Shown: positions 42,720 through 52,323, counted from the stretch's first letter. The stretch is 64,000 nt of DNA from Streptomyces graminofaciens (GCF_030294945.1 NZ_AP018448.1:10388501-10452500), one strand, 5' to 3'. Notes: a model not told the origin generated them from the letters alone. Program-made: numbers and translations.

Positions 42720-45700
42720 ATGTACGAGCTGTCCCGGGTCCGCCTCTACTCCATCGGGCCGGCCGGTGCGCGCTACGCCGACACCGTGCTGGACCTGCGG
42801 GGTGTGGGCGACATCGTGCCCGACCCCGCGCCCCAGCAGGCGGAGTTCTTCGAGGAGGAGCCCACCGGGCCGCCGCGCCGGCCGGCGCCCGCCGGTGTGC
42901 TCTTCCTGGAGAACGGCGGCGGCAAGTCGGTCCTGCTCAAGCTGATCTTCTCGGTGATGCTCCCCGGCCACCGGAACACGCTGGGCGGTGCCAGCTCCGG
43001 TGTGCTGCGGAAGTTCCTGCTCGCCGACGACTGCGGGCATGTGGCGCTTGAGTGGCAGCACACGCTCACCGGCGAGTGCGTGGTCGTGGGCAAGGCGAGC
43101 GAGTGGCGGGGGAGGCAGGTCTCCAACGACCCCAGGAAGTTCGCCGAGGCCTGGTACTCGTTCCGGCCCGGGCCGGGCCTGAGTCTCGACAACCTCCCCG
43201 TCGCCGAGTCCACCGCCGTACGGCCGCCCGTCGAGGGCGCCTCCGGCGCGCAGGGGCGGCGGCGGACCATGAAGGGCTTCCGGGACGCCATCACCGAGGC
43301 AGGCAAGGCGTATCCGCACCTCGACGTGCACTGGGAGGAGGGCCACGACCGCTGGAACGAACATCTGACGGATCTCGGCCTCGACCCGGAACTCTTCCGC
43401 TACCAGCGGGAGATGAACGCCGACGAGGGTGAGGCGGCCGGTCTCTTCGCGGTGAAGAAGGACTCCGACTTCACCGACCTGTTGCTGCGCGCCGTGACCG
43501 ATACACGCGACACCGACGGGCTCGCCGACCTGGTCGGCGGCTTCGGCAACAAGCTGGGGCGACGGGCCGAGCTGATCGCCGAACGGGACTTCACCGCCGG
43601 GTCCGTGGATCTGCTCGGGCGGATCGTCGAGGCCGCCGAGGGGCGCTCTCGCGCACGGGACGTGCACGCGAGCGCCGAGCGGCGGACCCGCACGCTGGCG
43701 CGGCGGCTGTCGGCGCGGGCCGCGCGGGAGCGGCTGCGGGGCACCGACCTCGCCCAACGGGTCACCGCCGCCGCGTACGCGGTCACGCACACCGAGTCCG
43801 CCCGCGACCGCGGCTCGCTGATCGCGGCCGAACTCGCCTACCGGCACGCCTCGTTGGCGCTGGCCGCCGCCGAGAAGTCGGCCGCCGCGCAGAAGCGGGA
43901 GCTGGCCGACGCGCGCACGCTGCACTCCGCCTGGCAGGCCGCCGAGGCCGTGCTCAGGCACCGGGCCGCCGCCGACCGGGTCGCCCGCGTGGCCGCCGCG
44001 ATCCAGGAGGCCGAGCGGGACGCGGCCCCGGCGCTCGCCGCCCGCGCCAAGGCCGCCGTCGACCTCGTACGGGCGCTGCAGAGCGCGGCCCAGAGCGCCG
44101 AGGACCTGGCGAACGAAGGGGAAGAGCGCTCCGCCGAGCTGCAGGCGGTCGGTGAGGCCGCACACCGGGACGCGACGGCCGCCGCCACGCAGGCGCAGCG
44201 GGCCCGTAGTGAGGTCGGGCATCTGCGGCAGCGACTCAGCGAGGTCGAGCAGGAGACCGCGGAAGCCGTGCGCGCGGGCTGGCTCGACGACAGCGCGCCC
44301 GACGCCGACCCGGCGCGGGCCGCCCTCGCCGCCAGCGACGCCGAGAAGACCGCTGTCGCCGCGTGGGACACCGCGCGCGAGGCCTCCCGCCGGGCCTCCG
44401 AACACGCCCGGGAGGCGGCCTCCGCCGAGTCCCGCGCGGAACTGACGGCCGCCCGCGCGGCGGACGCGGCCATCGCCGCCGAGCGAGCGTACGACGGGGA
44501 GCGGCGCACGGCCGAGGCCCTGGCCGGGGAGGAGCGGCTCGTCGAGCTGCTGGGCCTCGGCGCCAAGGGCGGAGCACACAAGGTGGTTCCGCAGCCTCGG
44601 CGTGACGGCGGCGCCACGGCGGAGAGCGGTGCACAGGGCGACGAAGGAGGCCCGCTCACTCCCGAGGAGCTGGACCGTTTCGCCGACGAGTTGCGCGAGC
44701 TGCTCGACGAGAACGTGGCCTCCGCCGAGCGGCATCTCTTCGAGCTGCGCACCGCCGCGGCCGACGACTCCCGCATCCTCGGCGCCCTCGGCGACGGCGG
44801 GCTGCTGCCGCCCGGCCCCGATGTGCTGGCCACCGTCGAGTACCTCGGCGAGCACGGCATCCCGGCCCTGCCCGGCTGGCGGTATCTCGCCCAGGCCGTG
44901 GATCCCGCCGACCACGCGCGTGTACTGGCCGCCCGCCCCGAGCTGGTCGACGGCGTGATCATCACCGACCCGGACTCGTACCTCCGGGCCCGCGAGGCGC
45001 TCGGCGACGCTGCCCTGCTCCCGCGGTCCGCCGTGGCTGTCGGCACGGCCGCCGCGCTGCTCGCCCCGCCTCCGGCGGCCGACGCGAGCAACAGTGACGT
45101 CTTCCTCGTACCGCCGAACCCGGCCATGCACGACGAACACGCCGCCGACGAGGAGCGGCAGGCGCTGCGCGCGCGGGCCACCGAGCGGGACGAGGAGATC
45201 CGGGCGCTCGCCGCCCGGCTCGGCAAGGACCGGGAGCTGGCGGCCCGGCTCGCCGCGTGGCGCACGGGCTGTCCGGCGGGGCGGCTCATCGAGCTGGCGA
45301 CCGCAGCCCAGGAGGCGCGCGCCTTCGCCGAGGAGGCCGAGGCGGAGCTGGCGGAGGCACGGACCGTGCGCACCGAAACCGAGGAGACGTCGGCCGAGGC
45401 GGCCCAGGTGCGCGACGAGCGGCAGGAGGCCGCGCAGAAGGCCCGCCGCGCCGCCGACGCGCTCGCCGGACTCGCCTTCCGGCTGCGCGAGCGGGCCGGC
45501 TGGCAGGTCAAGGTCCGTGAACTCGCCGACGAGGCCACGGAGTCCGAGGCCCGCGCCCAGGCCTGTCTGGAGCGCGCCCGCGCCGCCGACGAGGACCGGC
45601 GGGCCGCCCAGCGCGGCGCCGACGACGCCCGCCGCACGGCGCGTGCGCTGCGCGCCGAGCGCGCGGAGATCGCGGGTGCCCCCGACGACGTACCGGAGGA

Positions 45701-47366
45701 CGCCGCCGACACGCCCAGGCACCCCCTCGCCGCACTCCGCGAGGCCTACCGGGCCGCTTCCCAGGTGTACGAGAAGGTCGGCGTCGACGCCGACCTGCGC
45801 GCCGAGCAGGCCCGGGCCGAGAGCGACGAGAGCGCCGCCATCGCCGAGCTGGACCGGCTGACCAACAAGGTCCGCAACCGCGCCGAGCAGCTGCTGCAGT
45901 CACCCGACGGCTCCGACGGGCCGTCCCGGCAGGCCGCGGCCGCCCGTGCCGAGGAGCTGGTCCAGCTCCTCGAAACCCGGGTGTCCACCGCGAGCGAGCA
46001 GCTCGGGCGGCTGCGCGGCGAGGCCGAGCGGCACGCCCCCGAGGACGGCGAGGCACACACCGAGCTGCCCGAGGAACTGCTCCCGCGCGACGCCGAGCAC
46101 GCCCAGGCACTGCTGCGCACCGCCACCGCCGAACTGGCCTCCCGCACCGAGGCGTTGACCCAGGCCCGCGAGGCCCACGCCGAACTGCTGGACGCCCACC
46201 GCGCCGCCGAGGACGCGGCCGGCGGCTTCGACGAGACCGCCGCCCTGCTCCGGGACCTCCTCCGCGACCACACCGCGGACGACGAGCAGGAAGAGCCCGA
46301 GCCCTACCCCGGCGGCCTCGAAGAGGCCCGCAAGGCCGCAGCCGAGGCCCGCCGCTCCCTGCGCGGCTGCGCCGCCGACCTGTCCGCCGCCGACGGCGCC
46401 GTACGCGAGGCCAGTGACGTCCTCGTACGGCACGCCAACTCCACGCGCTACGAGCAGGTGCGCACGCCCGCCCGGCAGCAGATCCGGGAGCTGCCCGCGT
46501 CCTCGCTGCCCGAGCACGCGCAGAAGTGGGCGGAGGCCTTCGCGCCCAGGCTCCGGGTCCTGACCGACGAGCTGGCTCAGCTGGAGCGCAACCGCGACTC
46601 GATCGTGGACCGGCTGCGGGGCCTCGTGGAGTCGTCCCTCGCCACCCTGCGGTCCGCCCAGCGGCTGTCCCGGCTGCCCGAAGGGCTCGGCGAGTGGTCC
46701 GGGCAGGAGTTCCTGCGCATCCGCTTCGAGGAGCCCGACCAGGCCACACTCGGCGAACGGCTCGGCGAGGTGGTCGACGAGGCGACCCGCGCGGCCGTGA
46801 AGAAGAACTCCGACATGCGCCGCGACGGCATGTCCCTGCTGCTGAGGGGCGTGAGCGCGGCGCTCGAGCCGAAGGGCGTGGCCGTCGAGATCCTCAAGCC
46901 CGACGCCGTACTGCGCGCCGAGCGCGTGCCCGTCGGCCAGATGGGCGACGTCTTCTCGGGCGGCCAGCTGCTCACCGCCGCCATCGCCCTCTACTGCACG
47001 ATGGCCGCGCTGCGCAGCAACGACCGGGGCCGGGACAAGCACAGGCACGCCGGCACACTGTTCCTCGACAACCCCATCGGCCGCGCCAACGCGACCTACC
47101 TGCTGGAGCTCCAGCGGGCCGTGTCGGACGCGCTGGGCGTCCAGCTCCTCTACACCACCGGCCTGTTCGACACGACGGCGCTGGCGGAGTTCCCGCTGGT
47201 CATCCGCCTGCGCAACGACGCCGACCTCAGAGCGGGCCTGAAGTACATCAGCGTGGAGGAACACCTCCGCCCGGGACTGCCGCAGCAGCCCCAGGCGGGG
47301 GAGGCGGTGCACAGCGAGATCACGGCGACACGGATGTTCAAACGGCCCGCTTCGGCGAGCAGTTGA
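42720..47366 (+). CDS. SMC-type coiled-coil ATPase (MukB/JetC-like)
   Basis: 1548 residues, near MukB in size. The N-terminal ATPase lobe has the Walker A motif ENGGGKSVLL with Lys69. Long Ala/Glu/Arg-rich heptad regions run from about 270 to 620 and 810 to 1360. A globular insert at about 625-800 (GLLPPGPDVLATVEYLGEHGIPALPGWRYL..) stands where a hinge would be. The C-terminal lobe carries the ABC signature FSGGQLLTAAIALYCTMAALR (Ser1413) and Walker B TLFLDNPIGRAN with Asp1450. The next residue is Asn1451, whereas ABC ATPases normally have the catalytic glutamate. A possible D-loop/H-loop region follows (QLLYTTGLFDTTALAEFP). Probably a DNA-organising or plasmid-defence motor with the two upstream products. 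RNA-level coupling is uncertain (78-bp gap, weak Shine-Dalgarno). Confidence 0.85.
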   Translation: MYELSRVRLYSIGPAGARYADTVLDLRGVGDIVPDPAPQQAEFFEEEPTGPPRRPAPAGVLFLENGGGKSVLLKLIFSVMLPGHRNTLGGASSGVLRKFLLADDCGHVALEWQHTLTGECVVVGKASEWRGRQVSNDPRKFAEAWYSFRPGPGLSLDNLPVAESTAVRPPVEGASGAQGRRRTMKGFRDAITEAGKAYPHLDVHWEEGHDRWNEHLTDLGLDPELFRYQREMNADEGEAAGLFAVKKDSDFTDLLLRAVTDTRDTDGLADLVGGFGNKLGRRAELIAERDFTAGSVDLLGRIVEAAEGRSRARDVHASAERRTRTLARRLSARAARERLRGTDLAQRVTAAAYAVTHTESARDRGSLIAAELAYRHASLALAAAEKSAAAQKRELADARTLHSAWQAAEAVLRHRAAADRVARVAAAIQEAERDAAPALAARAKAAVDLVRALQSAAQSAEDLANEGEERSAELQAVGEAAHRDATAAATQAQRARSEVGHLRQRLSEVEQETAEAVRAGWLDDSAPDADPARAALAASDAEKTAVAAWDTAREASRRASEHAREAASAESRAELTAARAADAAIAAERAYDGERRTAEALAGEERLVELLGLGAKGGAHKVVPQPRRDGGATAESGAQGDEGGPLTPEELDRFADELRELLDENVASAERHLFELRTAAADDSRILGALGDGGLLPPGPDVLATVEYLGEHGIPALPGWRYLAQAVDPADHARVLAARPELVDGVIITDPDSYLRAREALGDAALLPRSAVAVGTAAALLAPPPAADASNSDVFLVPPNPAMHDEHAADEERQALRARATERDEEIRALAARLGKDRELAARLAAWRTGCPAGRLIELATAAQEARAFAEEAEAELAEARTVRTETEETSAEAAQVRDERQEAAQKARRAADALAGLAFRLRERAGWQVKVRELADEATESEARAQACLERARAADEDRRAAQRGADDARRTARALRAERAEIAGAPDDVPEDAADTPRHPLAALREAYRAASQVYEKVGVDADLRAEQARAESDESAAIAELDRLTNKVRNRAEQLLQSPDGSDGPSRQAAAARAEELVQLLETRVSTASEQLGRLRGEAERHAPEDGEAHTELPEELLPRDAEHAQALLRTATAELASRTEALTQAREAHAELLDAHRAAEDAAGGFDETAALLRDLLRDHTADDEQEEPEPYPGGLEEARKAAAEARRSLRGCAADLSAADGAVREASDVLVRHANSTRYEQVRTPARQQIRELPASSLPEHAQKWAEAFAPRLRVLTDELAQLERNRDSIVDRLRGLVESSLATLRSAQRLSRLPEGLGEWSGQEFLRIRFEEPDQATLGERLGEVVDEATRAAVKKNSDMRRDGMSLLLRGVSAALEPKGVAVEILKPDAVLRAERVPVGQMGDVFSGGQLLTAAIALYCTMAALRSNDRGRDKHRHAGTLFLDNPIGRANATYLLELQRAVSDALGVQLLYTTGLFDTTALAEFPLVIRLRNDADLRAGLKYISVEEHLRPGLPQQPQAGEAVHSEITATRMFKRPASASS

Positions 47367-48977
47367 TCAGCTGCCGTCCTTCAACAGGTCCGCGCACTTC
47401 TCGCCGATCATCATCGTCGTGATGCACGGATTGACGGTGACGAGGTCCGGCATGACCGACCCGTCCGCGACCCTCAGACCCTCGACCCCCTTGACCCGCA
47501 GCCGTGCGTCGAGCGGGGCCGAGGGGTCGTCGTCCGCGCCCATCTTCACGGTGCAGGCCGGGTGGTAGACGGTGTTGTGCGTCTTGCGGATGTAGTCGAG
47601 CAGTTCGTCGTCCGACCGGACGTCCGGCCCGGGGGCCAGCTCGGCGCCCGCCCAGCCGCTCAGCGCGGGCTGCGCGGCAATACGACGGGCCAGCTTCAAG
47701 CCGTACGTCATCACCCGCACATCGTGCTCGTGCGTGAAGTAGCGCGGGTCGACCCTAGGCTTGTCCCGGTAGTCGCGGGTACGCAACCGCACCGTCCCCC
47801 GCGACTTCGCCCGCGTCACGTTCGGCGTGAGGCAGAACGCGTTCTCGGACGTGGGATAACCGTGCCGGGCCGTGTTCATGTCGAACGGCACCGACCCGTA
47901 GTGGAACATCAGGTCGGGCCGGTCCAGACCCGGCTCGGTGTCGTAGAAGATGCCCGCCTCCCACCACTGGCTGGACGTGGTGGTCATCGGCTGCGCGGCC
48001 TCCCACATGACGACGCCCTCGGGGTGGTCCTGGAGGTTCTCGCCGACGCCCGCCGAGTCGACGACGACCTCGACCCCGACCTCGCGCAGGTGTTCGCCCG
48101 GCCCGATGCCCGACAGCATCAGCAGTTTCGGTGAGTCGATCGCGCCGCAGGACACGACGACCTCGCGCCGCGCCCGGACCGTACGGGTGTGGATGAGGTC
48201 CGGGTCCAGATACTCGGCGCCGACGCACCGCCGCCCCTCCAGCACCAGCTTCTTCGCCCGTACGCCCGTGCGTACGACCAGGTTCGGCCGCTTGTCCATG
48301 ACCGGGTGGAGGTACGCCACCGAGGACGACTGCCGGATGTTGTTCTCGTCGGAGTTGATCTGGAACCAGTTCGCACCCCGGACCACGGTCGTACCGGTGT
48401 TGAAGTCGGCGGTCGGAATACCCGCCTGCGCGCACGCCTCCAGCAGCGCGGTCCCGCACGGGTCCTCGCCCTTCAGCGTGCGCAGCCTCACCGGGCCGGA
48501 ACGGCCGTGGTGGTCGCCCGGGGCGTCGTTGTTCTCCAGCCTCCGGTACAGCGGGAACAGGTCGGCCGCGCTCCAGCCCGCGCAGCCGGCCGCCGCCCAG
48601 TCGTCCAGGTCCTCCGCCGGTGCCCAGAAGGCGATGCAGGAGTTGTGGGACGAACAGCCGCCCAGGACCTTCGCCCTCGCGTGCCGCATGAAGCTGTTGC
48701 CGCCGGACTGCGGCTCGACCGGGTAGTCCCAGTCGTAGCCGGACTCCAGCAGACCCATCCAGCGCTCCAGTTTCAGCACGTCGTCGTCACCGACGTCGCT
48801 GGGTCCCGCCTCCAGTACGCAGACCGTGACCGATGGATCCTCGGAGAGACGGGCCGCGACCACATTGCCGGCGGTGCCGCCGCCGACCACGACGTAGTCG
48901 AACTCTTCTGCGTTCGTCGGGGCGTTCGTCGAGGCTTCCATCGGGGTGTTCATCGGGGTGTTCACGGAGACGTTCAT
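47367..48977 (-). CDS. GMC-family oxidoreductase (choline dehydrogenase-like)
   Basis: 536 residues. N-terminal FAD Rossmann motif YVVVGGGTAGNVVAARLSE, GMC signature 1 GGCSSHNSCIAFWAP, signature 2 SCGAIDSPKLLMLSGIGPGEHL and C-terminal active-site His region NTVYHPACTVKMG, with VNPCITTMMIGEKCADLL at the end. The family oxidises alcohols to aldehydes. With the permease and aldehyde dehydrogenase on the same strand this looks like choline to glycine betaine conversion. AGGAGGT stands ideally before the ATG at 48977; in-frame ATGs within the repeated N-terminus are alternatives. Confidence 0.9.
   Translation of the reverse strand: MNVSVNTPMNTPMEASTNAPTNAEEFDYVVVGGGTAGNVVAARLSEDPSVTVCVLEAGPSDVGDDDVLKLERWMGLLESGYDWDYPVEPQSGGNSFMRHARAKVLGGCSSHNSCIAFWAPAEDLDDWAAAGCAGWSAADLFPLYRRLENNDAPGDHHGRSGPVRLRTLKGEDPCGTALLEACAQAGIPTADFNTGTTVVRGANWFQINSDENNIRQSSSVAYLHPVMDKRPNLVVRTGVRAKKLVLEGRRCVGAEYLDPDLIHTRTVRARREVVVSCGAIDSPKLLMLSGIGPGEHLREVGVEVVVDSAGVGENLQDHPEGVVMWEAAQPMTTTSSQWWEAGIFYDTEPGLDRPDLMFHYGSVPFDMNTARHGYPTSENAFCLTPNVTRAKSRGTVRLRTRDYRDKPRVDPRYFTHEHDVRVMTYGLKLARRIAAQPALSGWAGAELAPGPDVRSDDELLDYIRKTHNTVYHPACTVKMGADDDPSAPLDARLRVKGVEGLRVADGSVMPDLVTVNPCITTMMIGEKCADLLKDGS
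48912..48977. repeat. Degenerate 12-bp tandem repeat encoding the N-terminus of the GMC oxidoreductase
   Basis: Six units of GTTCRTCGGGGY-like sequence run from 48912 to the start codon at 48977. On the coding strand they give a four-residue period (NTPM, NTPM, EAST, NAPT, NAEE). The array precedes the FAD domain and probably encodes a disordered N-terminal tail, expandable by slippage. Confidence 0.75.
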
Positions 48978-49029
48978 GGGGAGTTGACCTCCTGTATTGC
49001 TGGGGCGCCGGGTGTTGCGGGGTCGGCTC

Positions 49030-50649
49030 TCAGTCGGCCGCCGGGGAGGCGACGGGCGGGGCGGGCGGCGTCGGTGGCGCGGGCGGTGTGGTTCCGGTCT
49101 CGGACTCGGTCTCGGCGACCTCCAGCCGGTGCTCGGCGAGAACGCCCGTGCGGTGCCGCTGGACGAACCAGTAGTAGGCGAAGCCGCCGCCGGCGATGAC
49201 CCCCACGAAGAGGACGGCGCCCCACCTCAGGTACCAGTGGAACGGCTCGGCCGCGTTGTACACCGAGGCACGCGGCCAGATCAGGTTGAGGGTCATGCCC
49301 GCGCCCCACACCACGGCCACGATGTTGACGAGGAGGCCCCAGCGGCCCAGCGAGAACCTGCCGTCCCCGGCGGGCTGCCACGTGCCGCGCAGCCGCGCCC
49401 ACAGCATCGGCCCGGTGACGCCCAGGTAGGCGAGGTAGATCATGATGATGCCGATGCTGGTCACCACGGTGAAGATCTGCGGCTGGCGGATGTTCACCAC
49501 CAGGATCGCGAGCGCCAGGATGCCGATGATCACGGCCGGGAGAACCGGGGTCTGGAAGCGCGGGCTGACCTTGGCCAGCAGCGTGGACGCGGGCAGGTTG
49601 TTGTCGCGGGCCATCGCGAAGGCCAGGCGGATCGCCGCCGTGTGCACGGCCAGCGCGCAGACCGTGACCGCGATCAGCACGCACCACAGCATCGCCTTGC
49701 CGGCCGTCGGCCCGAGCACGTCGAGCACCACGTACTGCAGACCGTCCGTGGACAGCTTCTCGCCCTTCAGGCTGGAGACGCTCATCAGCGCCAACAGCAG
49801 GATCAGGCCACCGAGGACGAAGGAGGCGATGATCGCCCGGATGATCGCGCGCGGCGCGTTCCGCGTCGGGTCCAGGGACTCCTCACCGAGCGAGGCCGCC
49901 GTGTCGAAGCCGTACATGACGTACGCCGACGCCAGAGAGGCCACGAGGAACGCGCCCAGGTAGCCGGCACCGCCGTAGCCCTCCCCGGTGCCGTTCGTCT
50001 CCATGACCACCTGCGGGCCGCGAGTGATGTGCACGGCGAACAGCACGATCAGCACGACGGTGGCGACGAGTTCGATGAAGACGCCCGCGGTGTTGATGGT
50101 GGCCATCAGCTTCACGCCGAAAGCGTTCACCAGGGTGGTGAAGAGGATGAGCACCGCGGCCAGGATCACCGCGTTCGTCGCCACGTCGTACGTGCCGGTG
50201 CCGTCCCCCACGATCTGGAACACGTCGGAGATCTGCGGCAGCGTCAGCTGATAGGCGAGGGCCACCGCCGCGATCGACACGATCGAGGCGATCAGCATCA
50301 TCCAGCCGGCCAGCCAGCCCAGATGCGGATTGCCTATCTTCTTCGACCAGTTGTAGACGGAGCCCGCGACCGGATAGCGGGCGGCCAGCTCGGCGAAACA
50401 GAGCGCGACCATGAACTGGCCGACGAACACCATCGGCCACGACCACCAGTAGGCGGGGCCGCCGCTGCCGTAGCCGAAGTAGAACAGCTGGAACGTGCCG
50501 GTCAGGATCGAGATGTAGCTGATGCCCGCGGCGAAGGTGTGGAAGTTGCCGAGGGTGCGCTTCAGCTCGGGTTTGTAGCCGAACTCGGCGAGTTCGGCGT
50601 CGTCTCTCGGGTGCTGGGCGCCGGACGGTGGTTGCTCGGTTGTTGCCAT
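49030..50649 (-). CDS. APC-family amino acid/choline-type permease
   Basis: 539 residues, about twelve membrane helices. First-helix motif FHTFAAGISYISILTGTFQLFYFGYG and the AELAARYPVAGSVYNWSKKIGNPHLGWLAGW segment are APC (GABA/choline permease) marks. A Pro/Thr-rich cytosolic C-terminus ends the protein (TTPPAPPTPPAPP). Between the aldehyde dehydrogenase and GMC genes, so it probably imports their substrate. AGGAG seven bases before the ATG at 50649. Confidence 0.9.
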   Translation of the reverse strand: MATTEQPPSGAQHPRDDAELAEFGYKPELKRTLGNFHTFAAGISYISILTGTFQLFYFGYGSGGPAYWWSWPMVFVGQFMVALCFAELAARYPVAGSVYNWSKKIGNPHLGWLAGWMMLIASIVSIAAVALAYQLTLPQISDVFQIVGDGTGTYDVATNAVILAAVLILFTTLVNAFGVKLMATINTAGVFIELVATVVLIVLFAVHITRGPQVVMETNGTGEGYGGAGYLGAFLVASLASAYVMYGFDTAASLGEESLDPTRNAPRAIIRAIIASFVLGGLILLLALMSVSSLKGEKLSTDGLQYVVLDVLGPTAGKAMLWCVLIAVTVCALAVHTAAIRLAFAMARDNNLPASTLLAKVSPRFQTPVLPAVIIGILALAILVVNIRQPQIFTVVTSIGIIMIYLAYLGVTGPMLWARLRGTWQPAGDGRFSLGRWGLLVNIVAVVWGAGMTLNLIWPRASVYNAAEPFHWYLRWGAVLFVGVIAGGGFAYYWFVQRHRTGVLAEHRLEVAETESETGTTPPAPPTPPAPPVASPAAD

Positions 50650-50796
50650 GAGCGGGACTCCTGATGGGCTTCGGGGAGCAGGGAGGAGGGTGGCTCGTGC
50701 GGGTGCCGAAAACAGTGAGGGGGGAGTGGTCGGTGGTGCGTTCGAGTGAGAGGGAAGTTACTACCTACGCGTCAACTACCCCTGGTTACAAGGGAG

Positions 50797-52269
50797 TCAG
50801 GCGAACCAACCCTGTGGTTTCGGATCGGTGTTGCGCCAGATGTGCTTCGCCTCGCGGTACTCGGCGAGCCCCGAGGGCCCGAGTTCGCGGCCGAAGCCCG
50901 ACTGCTTGAAACCTCCCCACTCGGCCTGCGGCACATACGGGTGGTAGTCGTTGATCCACACCGTGCCGATCCGCAGCCGGGCCGCGACCCGCTGCGCCTT
51001 GGCCTCATCGGTCGTCCACACGGCACCGGCCAGACCGTAGATCGTGTCGTTGGCCAGCCGTACGGCCTCGTCCTCACCGCCATCGCTGAACCGCTCCACG
51101 GTCAGCACCGGCCCGAACGACTCGTCCCGGACCACGGACATGCTGCTCGTGCACTCGTCCAGCACGGTCGGCACATAGTAGAAGCCCTGCTCGTACGCGT
51201 CCCCGGACGGCCGCTCGCCCCCGCAACGCAGTACCGCGCCCTCCGCGAGGCCATTCGCGACGTACTCCTCGACCTTCGCGCGATGCGCCGCCGAGATCAG
51301 CGGCCCGGTCTGCGCCCGCTCGTCGAACGGTCCGCCGAGTCGGATCTCACGCGCCCGGCGTACGACCTCGTCGACGAACCGGTCGTGCAGCGAGTCCTCC
51401 ACCAGCAGGCGCGCCCCCGCCGAGCACACCTGCCCCGAGTGCAGGAAAACGGCGGTCATCGCCATGTCGACGGCCGCCTCGAAGTCGGCGTCGGCGAAGA
51501 CGATGTTCGGGTTCTTGCCGCCGAGTTCGAGCGCGACCTTCTTCACCGTCCCGGCGGCCGTGGCCATCAGCCGGCGCCCGGTCTGCAGACCGCCAGTGAA
51601 GGAGACCAGGTCCACGTCCGGGTGGTCGGCGAGCGGGGCGCCCGCTTCGGGGCCGGCGCCCAGGACCAGGTTGGCGACTCCGGCCGGCAGCCCGGCTTCC
51701 TCCAGCAGCCGCATCAGATGGATCGCGGTGTGCGGGGTCAGCTCGCTCGGCTTGAGCACGAAGGTGTTTCCGGCGGCCAGTGCCGGGGCGACCTTCCAGG
51801 CCGTCTGGAGCAGGGGGTAGTTCCACGGAGTGATCAGTGCGCACACCCCGACCGGCTCGTACACGACGCGGCTGTCGACGCCTGCCTGGCCGGTGTCGAC
51901 GACCCGGCCCGTCTCGGCCGCGGCCGCGCGCGCGAAGTAGCGGAAGCAGTTCACGATGTCGTCGATGTCGTACTCGCTCTCCACCAGCCGCTTGCCGGTG
52001 TCGAGGGACTCGGCGCGGGCCAGCGCGTCCTTGTCGCGTACGAGCAGATCGGCGACCCGGAGCAGCAGGTCACCGCGTTCGACGGCCGGGGTGGACGGCC
52101 ACGGGCCCTCGTCGAAGGCGCGGCGGGCGGCCGCGATCGCCTCCACGGTGTCCTTGCCGCCACCCTCGTCGACGACCGCGACCAGGCTGCCGTCGGCGGG
52201 GCAGCGGATCTCGCGGGTCCGCCCGTCGAGCGCGGATCGCCACGCTCCGCCGATGAAGAGTTCAGGCAT
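50797..52269 (-). CDS. Aldehyde dehydrogenase, betaine-aldehyde type
   Basis: 490 residues. NAD-binding and catalytic marks: ITPWNYPLLQTAWKVAPALAAGN, the base Glu in LELGGKNPNIVF, and Cys282 in HSGQVCSAGARL. The C-terminal YVPQAEWGGFKQSGFGRELG is the typical substrate-channel region of betaine aldehyde dehydrogenases. It oxidises aldehydes to acids with NAD(P)+. AGGAGG stands seven bases before the ATG. First gene of the minus-strand trio with permease and GMC oxidoreductase. Confidence 0.93.
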   Translation of the reverse strand: MPELFIGGAWRSALDGRTREIRCPADGSLVAVVDEGGGKDTVEAIAAARRAFDEGPWPSTPAVERGDLLLRVADLLVRDKDALARAESLDTGKRLVESEYDIDDIVNCFRYFARAAAAETGRVVDTGQAGVDSRVVYEPVGVCALITPWNYPLLQTAWKVAPALAAGNTFVLKPSELTPHTAIHLMRLLEEAGLPAGVANLVLGAGPEAGAPLADHPDVDLVSFTGGLQTGRRLMATAAGTVKKVALELGGKNPNIVFADADFEAAVDMAMTAVFLHSGQVCSAGARLLVEDSLHDRFVDEVVRRAREIRLGGPFDERAQTGPLISAAHRAKVEEYVANGLAEGAVLRCGGERPSGDAYEQGFYYVPTVLDECTSSMSVVRDESFGPVLTVERFSDGGEDEAVRLANDTIYGLAGAVWTTDEAKAQRVAARLRIGTVWINDYHPYVPQAEWGGFKQSGFGRELGPSGLAEYREAKHIWRNTDPKPQGWFA

Positions 52270-52323
52270 GTTCTCGTTCCTCCTGGTCAGCGCCCTACGG
52301 CGGGCGCTCTCGCGGCTGGGCGT

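Noticed and set aside
42696..45722. 1008-codon minus-strand frame opposite the SMC-like gene
   Set aside because: Shadow of the heptad-rich coding strand; no motif, no ribosome-binding site, and the sense strand has intact ATPase motifs.
40088..47366. Calling the SMC trio a Wadjet defence system outright
   Set aside because: The diagnostic nuclease JetD is not adjacent, the Walker B motif is atypical, and I cannot run profile searches; a MukBEF-like housekeeping role is equally possible.
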